Counted from the first letter of the stretch, positions 51,842 to 61,785 are shown. The stretch: DNA of 64,000 bases from Chryseobacterium jejuense (GCF_900100075.1 NZ_FNEG01000002.1:434001-498000); one strand, 5' to 3'. The notes: generated by a model from the letters alone, not told the origin. Numbers and translations are program-made.

Positions 51842-52807
51842 TTATTTCTTTATAAATTTATTTTTATAAACTTCTCCTTTTACGCTTTTGGAAATAATAA
51901 TATAATTTCCAGGTACCAAATGGCTTACATCAATGCCTTGTCTGTATTGATGGTCATTTTTCTTAAGAACCAATTTTCCAGACATATCTATAATGGTAAC
52001 CTCTTTATATTCCTCTGATTCTTTTCCGATATAAAGAAATTGTGCCGTAGGGTTCGGGTATATATTCAATTTATTTTCTTTAGGTTTTACCACTTCTCCT
52101 GTTCCTAAGTTTCCACAAAAATCCCACTCACCATACTGCAGCTCAACAAAAGTGAGCGGATCCAGCATCCTGCATAGCTCAGGACAATATTCTGAACAGG
52201 CATAAAAGCCGTACTTACCAGGTTCAGTAGCTGTATAGGTATCCCCGGTTACATTAGGAATCACACAAGGATCCCCGGTAAAAGGTGCAGTAGTACCCGG
52301 AACACATTTAAACCAGGTATGTGGGCCATACACTACAGGAAATACATCATCAAATTTCACAGGAGCTTCCTGGCACACATGAACAATTCCACCATCTACA
52401 ATCTCATAAGTTCCCGGCACAAAGGTGGACATCATTGCAGGGAGGGCAAAAACATATCCATCCGCCATCACTGCCGGACTTTCCCCTGTACAATCTCCTT
52501 GTGTAACTGCTACCTTAAAATAATAAAGCTGGTCACCTCCATTAATGGTTAGCTGCTGTGAAGTCGCTCCGGGAATTGCCTCCCATGGATTGTTATTAGG
52601 AGTCTGCCACGTCCATTCCTGTCTGTACCACTGATAAGTAGAATACGTTTGTGTAGTGGACAATATTTCATCTTCATTTTCACAGAACAGGATCTTATCC
52701 GCAAACACAGCACTTAATCTGGGACTGGTAATGGTAGGATCACACTGCGCCTTTATAATCAGAAGGTTGAACAATAAAAATGTTAAAAAAATCAGTTTTG
52801 TTTTCAT
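51842..52807 (-). CDS. T9SS type A sorting domain-containing protein
   Basis: 321 residues. The signal peptide is MKTKLIFLTFLLFNLLIIKAQ. The body has Ig/PKD-like strands (YSTYQWYRQEWTWQ, GDQLYYFKVAVTQGDC) and many cysteines. The C-terminal sorting domain runs from KLNIYPNPTAQFLYIG to GNYIIISKSVKGEVYKNKFIKK. It is secreted by the type IX system and probably surface-attached through A-LPS. It lies downstream of the sigma/anti-sigma pair on the same strand, which may link its expression to them (inference). Confidence 0.9.
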   Translation of the reverse strand: MKTKLIFLTFLLFNLLIIKAQCDPTITSPRLSAVFADKILFCENEDEILSTTQTYSTYQWYRQEWTWQTPNNNPWEAIPGATSQQLTINGGDQLYYFKVAVTQGDCTGESPAVMADGYVFALPAMMSTFVPGTYEIVDGGIVHVCQEAPVKFDDVFPVVYGPHTWFKCVPGTTAPFTGDPCVIPNVTGDTYTATEPGKYGFYACSEYCPELCRMLDPLTFVELQYGEWDFCGNLGTGEVVKPKENKLNIYPNPTAQFLYIGKESEEYKEVTIIDMSGKLVLKKNDHQYRQGIDVSHLVPGNYIIISKSVKGEVYKNKFIKK

Positions 52808-52849
52808 ATATTGACATTTAAGTTGATTTCTATTTAAAAGTCATCAGCA

Positions 52850-54256
52850 TTAATCAATCAACAATCTGATCCCGAATTTCACATTAAAATGCAAGGGTTT
52901 TTCCTTATAAATGGTATTGGGAGAGTTCTCATCTTTAAAATGATAGCCAATCCCCGGCTCTGCATAAATTCCTAATCTATTGACCAACTTCACCTGAAGC
53001 CCTACTGCGGTATTTACTGAAAACGACAGTGGTTTATGATCCAGATTTTCCTTCGACGTTTCTTTTACCTCATCGTTTACTACATAACTCGTTGTAATAC
53101 TTCCTGATATGGGCTTTTCTACCAAAGCTCCTCCTGTAACATACCCTGTAAACCTTCCTTTCTGAATTACATTATAATTAACCTGAATAGGAATTCCGAT
53201 ATAATGAACTTTCTGTTCACCCTTAATATAATTATCATTAGTTCCTGAATGGAGTTCAGAGGCCAGTTTGGTATAATTGATCCCGGTTCCTATTCCCCAT
53301 TTTTTACCCAAATTATAATATACCGATAATCCGAATGTTACCGGAACTTTATGTCTTATCCTTGCTTCTACCGATTTACTCTGATTGGCCAATAATATTT
53401 GAGTCAAAGGGTCATTTCCATATGCAGAAGCGGTCCACACCTGTTCAAAATTCATAGGTTCCCCACTAACGGAAGCATAACCATTGAACTGCTGCTCTGC
53501 AGAATTGGATGATGCATTTCCGGTAAGCATACTTAGCATCCATTTCTTTTCAGATTTGGATTTCACATTCTTAGTTTTGGCATTATCTGCGTATTTTTCA
53601 GACAATTCCTTTTCAAATTCTTTTACTACTTTTTCACCCTCTTCATTCGTAATATTATTATTGGCCAAAGGCATTTCTTTGGTTTTATTTTCTTCTGGAA
53701 CCAAGATGGGTTGCTCTATTTCATTTGTCTGTATAACATTCTGAACATTCCCGTCATTCCCAGACTCCTTCCCCTTTGCTTTTTCAGACTTTTGCTGTCT
53801 TATATTTCTAACAGAAGGATATATTGTATTAAAATCATTCTGAGCTAAAGAAATATCTGCCTTTGAGTTTTTCCAAATCTTTCTACTCTCTTCCTGTTCT
53901 GCATTGTTCAAAGGCAGATTTATATCTATTCTTTTATTACTTTTATGAGAATCTGATGGATTCTTTGAAAGTGTATTTTGATTCTCTTCCGGCACTATTT
54001 TCATTATGATAAAGATTAAAACAGCCGCAGCAGCAATCCCACCCATACGATACAGCCAAGACTTAGCACCACCCGCTTTCTCTATCTTTTTTTCTTCATT
54101 TTCACTCTCAATTGTAGGAATAATGCCTGCCATCAATTTATTTCCCTCTTCTTCTGAGAACAATTCGTCACTGATGTCAGCCCACAATCCTTCCGGAACC
54201 TCTTCTTCATGGTTCTCCATTCTGCTACGCAGGTTATTGAGCCATTCGTTATTCAT
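52850..54256 (-). CDS. Anti-sigma-like protein fused to an outer-membrane β-barrel domain
   Basis: 468 residues. The N-terminal 60 residues are cytoplasmic and acidic (MNNEWLNNLRSRMENHEEEVPEGLWADIS), as in anti-sigma factors. One membrane helix lies at about 70-88 (RMGGIAAAAVLIFIIMKIV). A long charged, low-complexity periplasmic linker follows (about 90-235). The C-terminal ~200 residues are β-strands typical of PorT-like outer-membrane barrels (VPVTFGLSVYYNLGKKWGIGTGINYT, LHFNVKFGIRLLID). It overlaps the sigma-factor gene by eight bases. The topology would bridge both membranes. Confidence 0.82.
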   Translation of the reverse strand: MNNEWLNNLRSRMENHEEEVPEGLWADISDELFSEEEGNKLMAGIIPTIESENEEKKIEKAGGAKSWLYRMGGIAAAAVLIFIIMKIVPEENQNTLSKNPSDSHKSNKRIDINLPLNNAEQEESRKIWKNSKADISLAQNDFNTIYPSVRNIRQQKSEKAKGKESGNDGNVQNVIQTNEIEQPILVPEENKTKEMPLANNNITNEEGEKVVKEFEKELSEKYADNAKTKNVKSKSEKKWMLSMLTGNASSNSAEQQFNGYASVSGEPMNFEQVWTASAYGNDPLTQILLANQSKSVEARIRHKVPVTFGLSVYYNLGKKWGIGTGINYTKLASELHSGTNDNYIKGEQKVHYIGIPIQVNYNVIQKGRFTGYVTGGALVEKPISGSITTSYVVNDEVKETSKENLDHKPLSFSVNTAVGLQVKLVNRLGIYAEPGIGYHFKDENSPNTIYKEKPLHFNVKFGIRLLID

Positions 54257-54815
54257 ACTGTGCTTTTTTTGACATTTTAAATTCCTTTATTTTCTGAACC
54301 AGCAGCCCTTTTGCACGGTGAAACTGTGACGCTGAAGAATTTTCTGCAATTCCCAGCAGCAACGCAATTTCCTTATGACTTTTCTCTTCAAATACATAAA
54401 GGTTGAAAACAGTTCTGTATCCATCGGGAAGAGACTGTATCAATCTCATAATATCTTCTTTCGGGATTTCCTCAAAATCAGGTTCTTCTTCATTGGGAAG
54501 GTCGGGAAGGTCATCTACCTCAACGGAAGATTTAAAGTCTCCTTTCTGCCTGATATGTTTCAGAGATTCATTCACTGCAATACGGGTAATCCATGCTCTC
54601 AGAGAGCCCTCTCCTCTATATTCAAATGATTCTATGGAACGAAACATCTTGATAAAACTATTCTGAAGTACATCATGCACATCTTCCTTTTCAGCGATAT
54701 ACCGGGAACATACATAGGACAGATTCCCTGAATAAGCTCCAAAAAGCTCTTTCCAGGCGGTTTCCTCCTTCCGCAGAAGGCGGTTTACCAAAATCTGTTC
54801 TTTACTTTCTCCCAT
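54249..54815 (-). CDS. ECF RNA polymerase sigma factor
   Basis: 188 residues. Region 2 is clear (YSGNLSYVCSRYIAEKEDVHDVLQNSFIKMFRSIESF...GSLRAWITRIAVNESLKHIR). Region 4 is also present (LPDGYRTVFNLYVFEEKSHKEIALLLGIAENSSASQFHRAKGLLVQKI). A short acidic linker separates them. Its stop overlaps the start of the anti-sigma-like gene, the standard arrangement for a sigma/anti-sigma pair. Confidence 0.94.
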   Translation of the reverse strand: MGESKEQILVNRLLRKEETAWKELFGAYSGNLSYVCSRYIAEKEDVHDVLQNSFIKMFRSIESFEYRGEGSLRAWITRIAVNESLKHIRQKGDFKSSVEVDDLPDLPNEEEPDFEEIPKEDIMRLIQSLPDGYRTVFNLYVFEEKSHKEIALLLGIAENSSASQFHRAKGLLVQKIKEFKMSKKAQYE

Positions 54816-54909
54816 GTACTGCTCCAGTATACGATATTTTGATTAAAATTTTAAAGCATAAATAGATTGCATCGTATAAATACAATCTATTTATAGTAAT
54901 AACCATTAA

Positions 54910-55485
54910 TTAATATTTTACACAGAACGGAAAATTATAACTAATTGCTTCATAAGGGGCAAGTATTGTACCGTCTACGGTAATTTTCTCTGCAGTCAAG
55001 GCAAATCGTAATGAGCCATCCATCCCTACATAAAACCCTTTCTGCTTAGCTATCAATCCTACCTCTGTCTTTTTGGTTACTCCATCCACAGGAATCTGAA
55101 TCACCAATGGTGTAGGAGCGAAAGATAATTCAACCACATTGTTGGCTGCATTTACGGAAGCAGTATATTTAATTTCATACTTCACCTTTCCTATTGCTTT
55201 AATAGCTTCTTCAGCTTTTACCGGGTCTTTTACTACTGTTTTCACAATTTCATCCACTGGAAATTCTGAAAACATAATCGTATCTTTTTTTGCTTTAAAA
55301 TTCTTTATCTTTTCTGTTCGGTTATCTCCCTGTATGGTAATGAGTCTTCCTTTATAGTCTCCATTCACATCTTCCAGTTTTACCGGTCTGATTTCCGGAC
55401 CGTCAACACTGCATGAATACAATGTAAACCCTGTTATTACCATTAAAATAGCTGTTAAAAATTGAGATACTGTAAACTTTTTCAT
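54910..55485 (-). CDS. DUF4840-like lipoprotein
   Basis: 191 residues. The signal peptide MKKFTVSQFLTAILMVITGFTLYSC has a lipobox with Cys 25. The mature part opens RPVKLEDVNGDYKGRLITIQG and ends LAPYEAISYNFPFCVKY, resembling DUF4840 lipoproteins. It is outer-membrane associated, with unknown function. It stands alone 95 bp upstream of the sigma gene. Confidence 0.78.
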   Translation of the reverse strand: MKKFTVSQFLTAILMVITGFTLYSCSVDGPEIRPVKLEDVNGDYKGRLITIQGDNRTEKIKNFKAKKDTIMFSEFPVDEIVKTVVKDPVKAEEAIKAIGKVKYEIKYTASVNAANNVVELSFAPTPLVIQIPVDGVTKKTEVGLIAKQKGFYVGMDGSLRFALTAEKITVDGTILAPYEAISYNFPFCVKY

Positions 55486-55720
55486 TGCATTATTTTTTCA
55501 TTAAACATTAATTATTTTGAGTACTCATTGATATAAACCTCCTTTTCCGGAAATCTTGCATGCTTTTTTCAAAAAAAATCAAAACTTTTCATAACTCATT
55601 GATTTTATGGATTAAAAAATTCAATCCAAATAAATATTTATTCAATAAAAAAAGACAATTGTTTTGAATTTCATATTTCAGTGATTTAATTTTCGATCCT
55701 TCAATATCTTACAATAAGAA

Positions 55721-55746
55721 AGGAAGCTGCGTAATGCAGCCTCCTT
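55721..55746 (-). terminator. Terminator of the RND efflux operon
   Basis: AGGAAGCTGC and GCAGCCTCCT pair with one wobble around GTAAT. The stem lies 26 bp past the stop of the outer-membrane subunit gene. Confidence 0.7.
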
Positions 55747-55771
55747 CGTTTTTACTATTTTCAATTACATT

Positions 55772-57187
55772 TTACTGTACTCCACCGCCCAATGCACGGT
55801 AAAGATCTACCTCAGCATTTAATCTTTCCAGCGTTACATTAATAGCTTCCAGATCATTCTGAAGTTTATTATTCTGAGCCGTAATAACCTCAAGGTAGGT
55901 TGCCATTCCGCTTTTATACAATTTTAGAGCATCTCCAATTCCTTTGTCTAAAATGGCTGTTCTCTGTTCCAAAAGCTGTAATCTTTCTGAAGTTCCCTGA
56001 GTTTTTGCCATAGCATCAGAAACTTCTCCAACAGCTGTCATTACCGACTGCTTAAAGTTGATCGCCGCCTTTTCCTGTTCAATTAATGCCGTTTCATAGG
56101 CGGTTTTCAACTGTTTTTTCTGAAAAATAGGAGCTGCTAAATTAGCCGCCACCGCTTTGGTAATAGATCCCGGAATATCAAACCATGAGCTGAATTTATT
56201 GGAATTGACTCCAATCTGTGGGCTCAGGCTGATGCTAGGATACATGGCAGCTTTAGCCAAACCTGTTTTTGAATTCAAGCTGATCACATTGAATTCTGCC
56301 ATCTTCAGATCCGGTCTTCTGCTTAATAGTTGTGCCGGAAGTCCTTCTGAAAGTTTATTCCCAGGGATCATCGTTTTCAGGCTTCCTGATCTTTCAACTT
56401 TGGTTGGATATTCTCCACAAAGGACACTCAAAGCATTTTCCTGAACGGAAATATTCTGTTTAGCCAACGGAATTAAAAGTTCAGCAGTCTTCTTCTGTGC
56501 TTCTGATTGCTGCACGGCCAATGAATTGATTTGCCCTGCTTTAAACTGAAGATCCATCATTTTAAGAGTATTGTTACTCAGTTCAATATTCTGTTCTGCA
56601 ATTTTCATCTGTTCATCTAAGCTTATCAGATTATAATAAGCTTGTGCTACCTGAACAATGATTCTGCTTTTTACAGCATTCAGATTTTCTTTTTGTGCGA
56701 AATATTCTGCAGCAGCAGATTCTTTCTGCATCTTAGCTTTTCCCCAGATATCAACTTCCCACGAAAGCCTCAAACTTGCACTAAAGTCATCCATATGTGT
56801 TGTCCCTGCAAACTGCTCATTAAGTGATCCGTTCAGGGTATTCGTGGATGCCCAGCTTCTGTTGGCTCCTGCACTGAAATCCAGTGTAGGAAGAAGAGAT
56901 AATTTAGCTTGCTTGTAGATAAGATCCAACTGTTCTATATTCTTCAGGGCAATATTTACTTCATTATTTCTGGTTAGAGCTTTATCTATTAAACCGATGA
57001 GTTTGGGATCCTTAAAGAACGTTTTCCATGGAAGTACCACCGTATCTCCTGTTACCTGTACATTCTCTTTATAAGTTTCCGGCATCTGAAGATCTGTTCT
57101 TTCATAAGGTTTCCCCACGGCGCAGGACACCAGTACTGATGCCATTGCGCCTGAAATAAGGAAATTCTTTATATTAATTATTCTCAT
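55772..57187 (-). CDS. RND efflux outer-membrane channel (NodT/TolC-type lipoprotein)
   Basis: 471 residues. The signal peptide with lipobox LVSC gives Cys 22. NodT-type landmarks are YKENVQVTGDTVVLPWKTFFKDPKLIGLIDKAL, RLSWEVDIWGKAKMQKESA and LYKSGMATYLEVITAQNNKL. It forms the trimeric exit duct of a tripartite pump. The start overlaps the pump gene by 14 bases, which indicates coupled translation. Confidence 0.94.
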   Translation of the reverse strand: MRIINIKNFLISGAMASVLVSCAVGKPYERTDLQMPETYKENVQVTGDTVVLPWKTFFKDPKLIGLIDKALTRNNEVNIALKNIEQLDLIYKQAKLSLLPTLDFSAGANRSWASTNTLNGSLNEQFAGTTHMDDFSASLRLSWEVDIWGKAKMQKESAAAEYFAQKENLNAVKSRIIVQVAQAYYNLISLDEQMKIAEQNIELSNNTLKMMDLQFKAGQINSLAVQQSEAQKKTAELLIPLAKQNISVQENALSVLCGEYPTKVERSGSLKTMIPGNKLSEGLPAQLLSRRPDLKMAEFNVISLNSKTGLAKAAMYPSISLSPQIGVNSNKFSSWFDIPGSITKAVAANLAAPIFQKKQLKTAYETALIEQEKAAINFKQSVMTAVGEVSDAMAKTQGTSERLQLLEQRTAILDKGIGDALKLYKSGMATYLEVITAQNNKLQNDLEAINVTLERLNAEVDLYRALGGGVQ

Positions 57188-60100
57188 TTGTCAATTGATT
57201 TTGGATTACAGGAAACTTCTTTTTGGATGAAAATTTCTCATCCAGATATTGGAAGAACATATACAGTATAGGAATTACAAATACTCCCAATACTACTCCA
57301 CTTAACATTCCTATGGCAGCACTCACACTGATGGATTTATTTCCTGAAGCCATTCCTCCTGTAGAGATCATCAATGGTATCATCCCTACAATAAAGGCCA
57401 ATGATGTCATGATAATTGGACGCAGCCTTGCTTTAGCACCTTCCAATGCAGAATCCAGAATAGAAAGTCCTGATTTTCGTCTCTGGACCGCAAATTCTAC
57501 GATAAGGATTGCGTTTTTCGCCAGTAGACCAATAAGCATAATCAATCCTACCTGTACATAGATGTTGTTATCTAATCCTATTGCTTTGATTCCCAGAAAT
57601 GCTCCTACAATTCCCGTTGGGATAGAAAGCATTACCGCTAACGGAAGAATGTAACTCTCGTATTGTGCTGCAAGAAGCAGGTAAACGAAAAGTAAACATA
57701 ATCCAAGGATGACAGCGGTCTGGTTTCCTGCTGATTTTTCTTCCAAACTTAACCCGGTCCACTCATAACTGTAATCAGAAGGCAGTTTATTCAGGGTGGG
57801 TTCAATTTTATCCATCAGGGCTCCATTACTGATTCCTGGTTTCGGTACCACGTTAATGTTCAATGAATTATAAAGATTATATCTTTGCACAGATTCGGGA
57901 CCATATACTTTTTTCAAAGTGATTAAGGTATTGGCAGGAACCATTTGTTCTTTATTATTTTTCACAAAAATATCATTGAAAGCCTGCTCATCCATTCTGA
58001 AAACACCATCAGCTTTAATATTTACTCTATAGAACTTCCCGAATCTGGAGAAATTCTGAGACTGATCTCCTGAGAAGTAGGTCTGTACCGTTCCTAATAA
58101 ATTAGCAATACTTACTCCTAATTGTTTCGCTTTATCTTCATTTACTTCAAGTTCCAGCTGAGGATAATCTGCTCTGAACATTGTATAAGCATACGCGACT
58201 TCCGGCACCTTCATCAATTGTCCTATCACATCATCAGCTTTAGATTTAAGAACCTGAGGATCTCTACCCATACGGTCCTGAAGAACAATTTCTGCATCAT
58301 TGGTTACACCATATCCTTCTACCGGCGGCATTCTGAAGCTCATTACACTTCCTTCTTTGATGACAGATAGTTTTCCGTTGACAATATTCATGATCTCATC
58401 AATATCCTGTATGGCTCCTCTTTCTTTTTTAGGTTTTAATTTCACAAACCCCATCGCATATGCCGGACCAGCACTGTTACTTAACAGGTTATATCCTGTA
58501 ATGGATGTATTTTCCTGAACAGCATCTATTGTTTTTAAGATCGTATTGATCTTGTTGGAAACTTCTGTGGTTTTTGTCAATCCGGTTCCTGGCGGCATAC
58601 TCAATGAGTACATAAAAAATCCGTCATCTTCCATCGGAACGAAACTCTTGGTTGTACTTGACATTAACCATGCTGAAAGTCCTATAATTCCGGCTACCAA
58701 TCCTGCTGCAATCCATTTTTTTCCAATTAAAAATCTTACTCCTTTTGCATAACGCTCTGTCATATTATTGAACCCTGCATTAAAGGCAACCGCAAATCTC
58801 TGTCCGAATCCTTTTGGTTTTCCACCTTCTTCTGCATGATGATTTTTCAAAAATACCGCACATAAAGCCGGTGTTAATGTAAGGGCATTTACTGCTGAAA
58901 TAATAATCGCAATGGCTAATGTATAGGCAAACTGCTTATAGAATAATCCTGCAGAACCAGACATAAATCCAATCGGAATAAATACGGCTGACATAACCAA
59001 TGTAATAGAAATAACAGCTCCTGTAATTTCACTCATCGCTTTGTGTGTAGCATCTCTTCCCGAAAGGTTTGTCCCTTCCATATTACTGTGAACGGCTTCT
59101 ACTACAACAATTGCATCATCAACGACAATACCGATCGCCAGTACTAAGGCAAATAATGTCAATACATTAATCGTAAATCCTAATACCAGAAGGAAGAAGA
59201 ATGTACCGATAATGGCTACCGGAACAGCAATAGCTGGAATAATGGTAGACCTGAAATCCTGTAAGAAGATAAATACCACAATAAATACAAGGATAAATGC
59301 TTCTATCAATGTAGATTTTACCTGTCCTGTTGCTTCATCCAATCTTTCCTTAGTACTCAATACTTTGGAGTATTTAATCCCTGGTGGGAAAGATTTCGAC
59401 AGCTGGTCAATCGCTTTGTTTACTCCTATTTCAATTTCATTGGCATTTGAACCTGTTGTCTGCATAATAGCAACCGTAACTGCATTTTTACCATTGGAAA
59501 GGTTATCTCCAGTGTTGTTGATGGATCCAAATTCTATTCTGGCTACATCTTTAAGCCTGATCACATTGGTTCCGTCATTTTTAACGACCATGTTTTCATA
59601 TTGTTCCGGCTTATTCTTTTTTCCTTTATATCTAATTACATATTCTAAAGCTGCATTGGATTCTTCACCCAATTTACCTGGTGCAGATTCTAAACTGTGA
59701 TCTGCAATGGCATTGGAAATATCTGAGGGTTCTAAACCATAAGAGGCCATCTTCTGTGGGTTAAGCCATATCCTCATGGAATAATCTTTAATCCCGAAGA
59801 TCTGTGCCTGTCCTACTCCTTTCACCCTTTTAATCTGCGGGATAAGGTTGATATTGGCAAAGTTCTGAAGAAAGGTTTCATCATATTGCTTATTATCTTC
59901 AGTATAAATATTGAAAATCAACACCATACTATTCTGCTGTTTTGAGGTAGTAAGACCCATTCTTACCACTTCCTGAGGCAGGATTGGTGTGGCCTGCTGT
60001 ACCCTATTCTGTACGTTTACTGCAGCCTGATCTGCATTTACGCCCTGTTTGAATATAACAGAAATCGTAAACGTTCCGTCATTACTTGCCGTAGATTTCA

Positions 60101-60332
60101 TGTAGCTCATGTCTTCTACTCCGTTGATCTGCTCTTCCAGTGGCGTAACCACGGAACGAATCACCGTTTCACTGTTTCCCCCCGGATAAGAACCCGAAAC
60201 CGTAATGGTAGGTGGAGAAATGTCCGGGAATCTGGTCACTGCCAACTGGTTCAATCCAATGATCCCCAAAATGACAATGATAAGGGATATTACCGTCGCC
60301 AGTACCGGACGGTCTATTATCTTTTTTAACAT
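57174..60332 (-). CDS. RND multidrug efflux transporter, HAE1 (AcrB-type) permease
   Basis: 1052 residues, full length. It starts MLKKIIDRPVLATVISLII. The proton-relay Asp pair is in IGIVVDDAIVVVEAVHSNM and the relay Lys in LIGLLAKNAILIVEFA. Two periplasmic pore/docking domains are present, with the HAE1 motif GVGQAQIFGIKDYSMRIWL. It exports amphiphilic compounds powered by the proton gradient; the substrate range cannot be read from sequence. It lies 30 bp downstream of the adaptor gene. Confidence 0.96.
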   Translation of the reverse strand: MLKKIIDRPVLATVISLIIVILGIIGLNQLAVTRFPDISPPTITVSGSYPGGNSETVIRSVVTPLEEQINGVEDMSYMKSTASNDGTFTISVIFKQGVNADQAAVNVQNRVQQATPILPQEVVRMGLTTSKQQNSMVLIFNIYTEDNKQYDETFLQNFANINLIPQIKRVKGVGQAQIFGIKDYSMRIWLNPQKMASYGLEPSDISNAIADHSLESAPGKLGEESNAALEYVIRYKGKKNKPEQYENMVVKNDGTNVIRLKDVARIEFGSINNTGDNLSNGKNAVTVAIMQTTGSNANEIEIGVNKAIDQLSKSFPPGIKYSKVLSTKERLDEATGQVKSTLIEAFILVFIVVFIFLQDFRSTIIPAIAVPVAIIGTFFFLLVLGFTINVLTLFALVLAIGIVVDDAIVVVEAVHSNMEGTNLSGRDATHKAMSEITGAVISITLVMSAVFIPIGFMSGSAGLFYKQFAYTLAIAIIISAVNALTLTPALCAVFLKNHHAEEGGKPKGFGQRFAVAFNAGFNNMTERYAKGVRFLIGKKWIAAGLVAGIIGLSAWLMSSTTKSFVPMEDDGFFMYSLSMPPGTGLTKTTEVSNKINTILKTIDAVQENTSITGYNLLSNSAGPAYAMGFVKLKPKKERGAIQDIDEIMNIVNGKLSVIKEGSVMSFRMPPVEGYGVTNDAEIVLQDRMGRDPQVLKSKADDVIGQLMKVPEVAYAYTMFRADYPQLELEVNEDKAKQLGVSIANLLGTVQTYFSGDQSQNFSRFGKFYRVNIKADGVFRMDEQAFNDIFVKNNKEQMVPANTLITLKKVYGPESVQRYNLYNSLNINVVPKPGISNGALMDKIEPTLNKLPSDYSYEWTGLSLEEKSAGNQTAVILGLCLLFVYLLLAAQYESYILPLAVMLSIPTGIVGAFLGIKAIGLDNNIYVQVGLIMLIGLLAKNAILIVEFAVQRRKSGLSILDSALEGAKARLRPIIMTSLAFIVGMIPLMISTGGMASGNKSISVSAAIGMLSGVVLGVFVIPILYMFFQYLDEKFSSKKKFPVIQNQLTNENN

Positions 60333-60361
60333 TTTCGAATTTTCTAAGAATGATTATAAAA

Positions 60362-61480
60362 TTATTTCGAAGGAGTTACCTTAGCCACAACCAGCGCTCC
60401 ATCTGTAAGAGCATCTATCCTGTTGATGGCGATCTTGTCTCCTGCATTCACTCCTGTCTTCACAAAGTAATCCTGAGAAGTGCTTCCTGATACTTCAATC
60501 TGCATCATTTTCACTTTATCTTTACCTTCCAGTTTATAGACGAAGAATTTATCCTGAATATCTTTTACAGACGTTTTAGGAAGCTTCACTACACCATTCA
60601 ATGCATTATGAATCATTACTCTTCCTGTTCCACCTGATCTTAACAATTTATCAGGATTCTGGAAGACCGCTTTCATCTGAATACTTCCTGTATTTCTGTC
60701 GAAGTTTCCACTGGCATTTTCCAATCTTCCCTTAAAGCCATAGGTAGAACCATCTGCTAAAATAAGTTCTACATTTTCAGCGTTTTCTCCTGAAGCGGCA
60801 GCTCTGCTATGCGCAATAAAGTCTGCTTCATTCATTGAGAAGTACACGTTTACACTGCTAATGTTTGATAAGCTTGTTAATGGTGAAGCATCTGAAGGAC
60901 TGATGAGGTTTCCTACCCTGTTTGGGATTCTTCCAATATATCCGCTTACCGGTGCTTTGATGTAGGTAAAGTTCGCATTGATCTTTGAGGAACCTAATGA
61001 AGACTGTGCCTGTGCTACCTGTGCTGATGCTGCCTTTAAATTGGCCTGAGCTGTTTTCAGCTGCATATCAGAAACTACTTTTCCTTCTACAAGAGGTTTT
61101 AGTTTTTCAACTTCCAATCTCGCGGTTTCCTGAGCTGCCAACGCAGATTTCAAAGCTGCTTCATTGGTATTCACCTGCTCATTGTATACGGATGGGTTAA
61201 TTCTAAACAGCGTCTGCCCTTTGCTAACAAACTGGCCTTCTTTTATATATACAGCTTCAAGATATCCTGTTACCTGAGCTTTTATTTCCACATTATCCTG
61301 GCCTTCTATGCTTCCGGGGTAACCCGTTGCAACGTCTTCATTCCCAGTTATCACCTGAATAAAGTCTGTAGGAAGAGCCTGCATTTGCTGGCCATTTTCC
61401 TGGCTGTTTCCTGAACCGCAGGAATACAGTATTGCTGCAGCCGTAAGTGAAAGTGCCAGATATCCTTTTCTGTAGTTCAT
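60362..61480 (-). CDS. RND efflux periplasmic adaptor (AcrA-type lipoprotein)
   Basis: 372 residues. The lipobox LYSC in MNYRKGYLALSLTAAAILYSC anchors it to the inner membrane. It has the lipoyl/barrel-sandwich halves VTGYLEAVYIKEGQFVSKGQ and IKAPVSGYIGRIPNRVGNLISP, a helical hairpin between them, and a C-terminal barrel. First gene of the efflux operon, transcribed away from a PorT-like gene across an intergenic region with paired direct repeats. Confidence 0.94.
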   Translation of the reverse strand: MNYRKGYLALSLTAAAILYSCGSGNSQENGQQMQALPTDFIQVITGNEDVATGYPGSIEGQDNVEIKAQVTGYLEAVYIKEGQFVSKGQTLFRINPSVYNEQVNTNEAALKSALAAQETARLEVEKLKPLVEGKVVSDMQLKTAQANLKAASAQVAQAQSSLGSSKINANFTYIKAPVSGYIGRIPNRVGNLISPSDASPLTSLSNISSVNVYFSMNEADFIAHSRAAASGENAENVELILADGSTYGFKGRLENASGNFDRNTGSIQMKAVFQNPDKLLRSGGTGRVMIHNALNGVVKLPKTSVKDIQDKFFVYKLEGKDKVKMMQIEVSGSTSQDYFVKTGVNAGDKIAINRIDALTDGALVVAKVTPSK

Positions 61481-61546
61481 AACATTTGTTTTTAAATTTT
61501 ACAGGAGCAAAATAAGTTCATATAATAAGGATGTTCATCTAAAAAT

Positions 61547-61580
61547 CAGGTGAAACGTAATTAATTGCAGGTGAACCGTA
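61547..61580 (-). promoter_or_regulatory. 21-bp-spaced direct repeat facing the efflux operon
   Basis: CAGGTGAAACGTA (61547-61559) and CAGGTGAACCGTA (61568-61580) are exactly 21 bp apart and differ at one base. On the minus strand they read TACGTTTCACCTG-type, a LytTR half-site form. TTATTTTG (61515-61508, minus), a near -7 element, lies 35 bp downstream. Confidence 0.65.
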
Positions 61581-61664
61581 CGATACTAAAAATGAAAGGA
61601 AATGTGGATATTTTCACCATTCAGGTTGATAAAAAAGAGCTTTTTCACTTTAGTATTTCAAAAA

Positions 61665-61695
61665 TACGTTTGAAGTTTAAATTTCTACGTTTCAC
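61665..61695 (+). promoter_or_regulatory. 21-bp-spaced direct repeat facing the PorT-like gene
   Basis: TACGTTTGAA (61665) and TACGTTTCAC (61686) are repeated at exactly 21 bp on the plus strand. TAATTTCG (61730-61737), one base off TAnnTTTG, begins 35 bp after the second 9-base half-site. This mirrors the minus-strand pair. Confidence 0.65.
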
Positions 61696-61785
61696 TTTTA
61701 AAACTCGCGGCTCAGGTTATTTCGCGGTCTAATTTCGCTGTATCAAAACATCAAAAAATAAGTCAATAATTTAAATTTTTATCAA

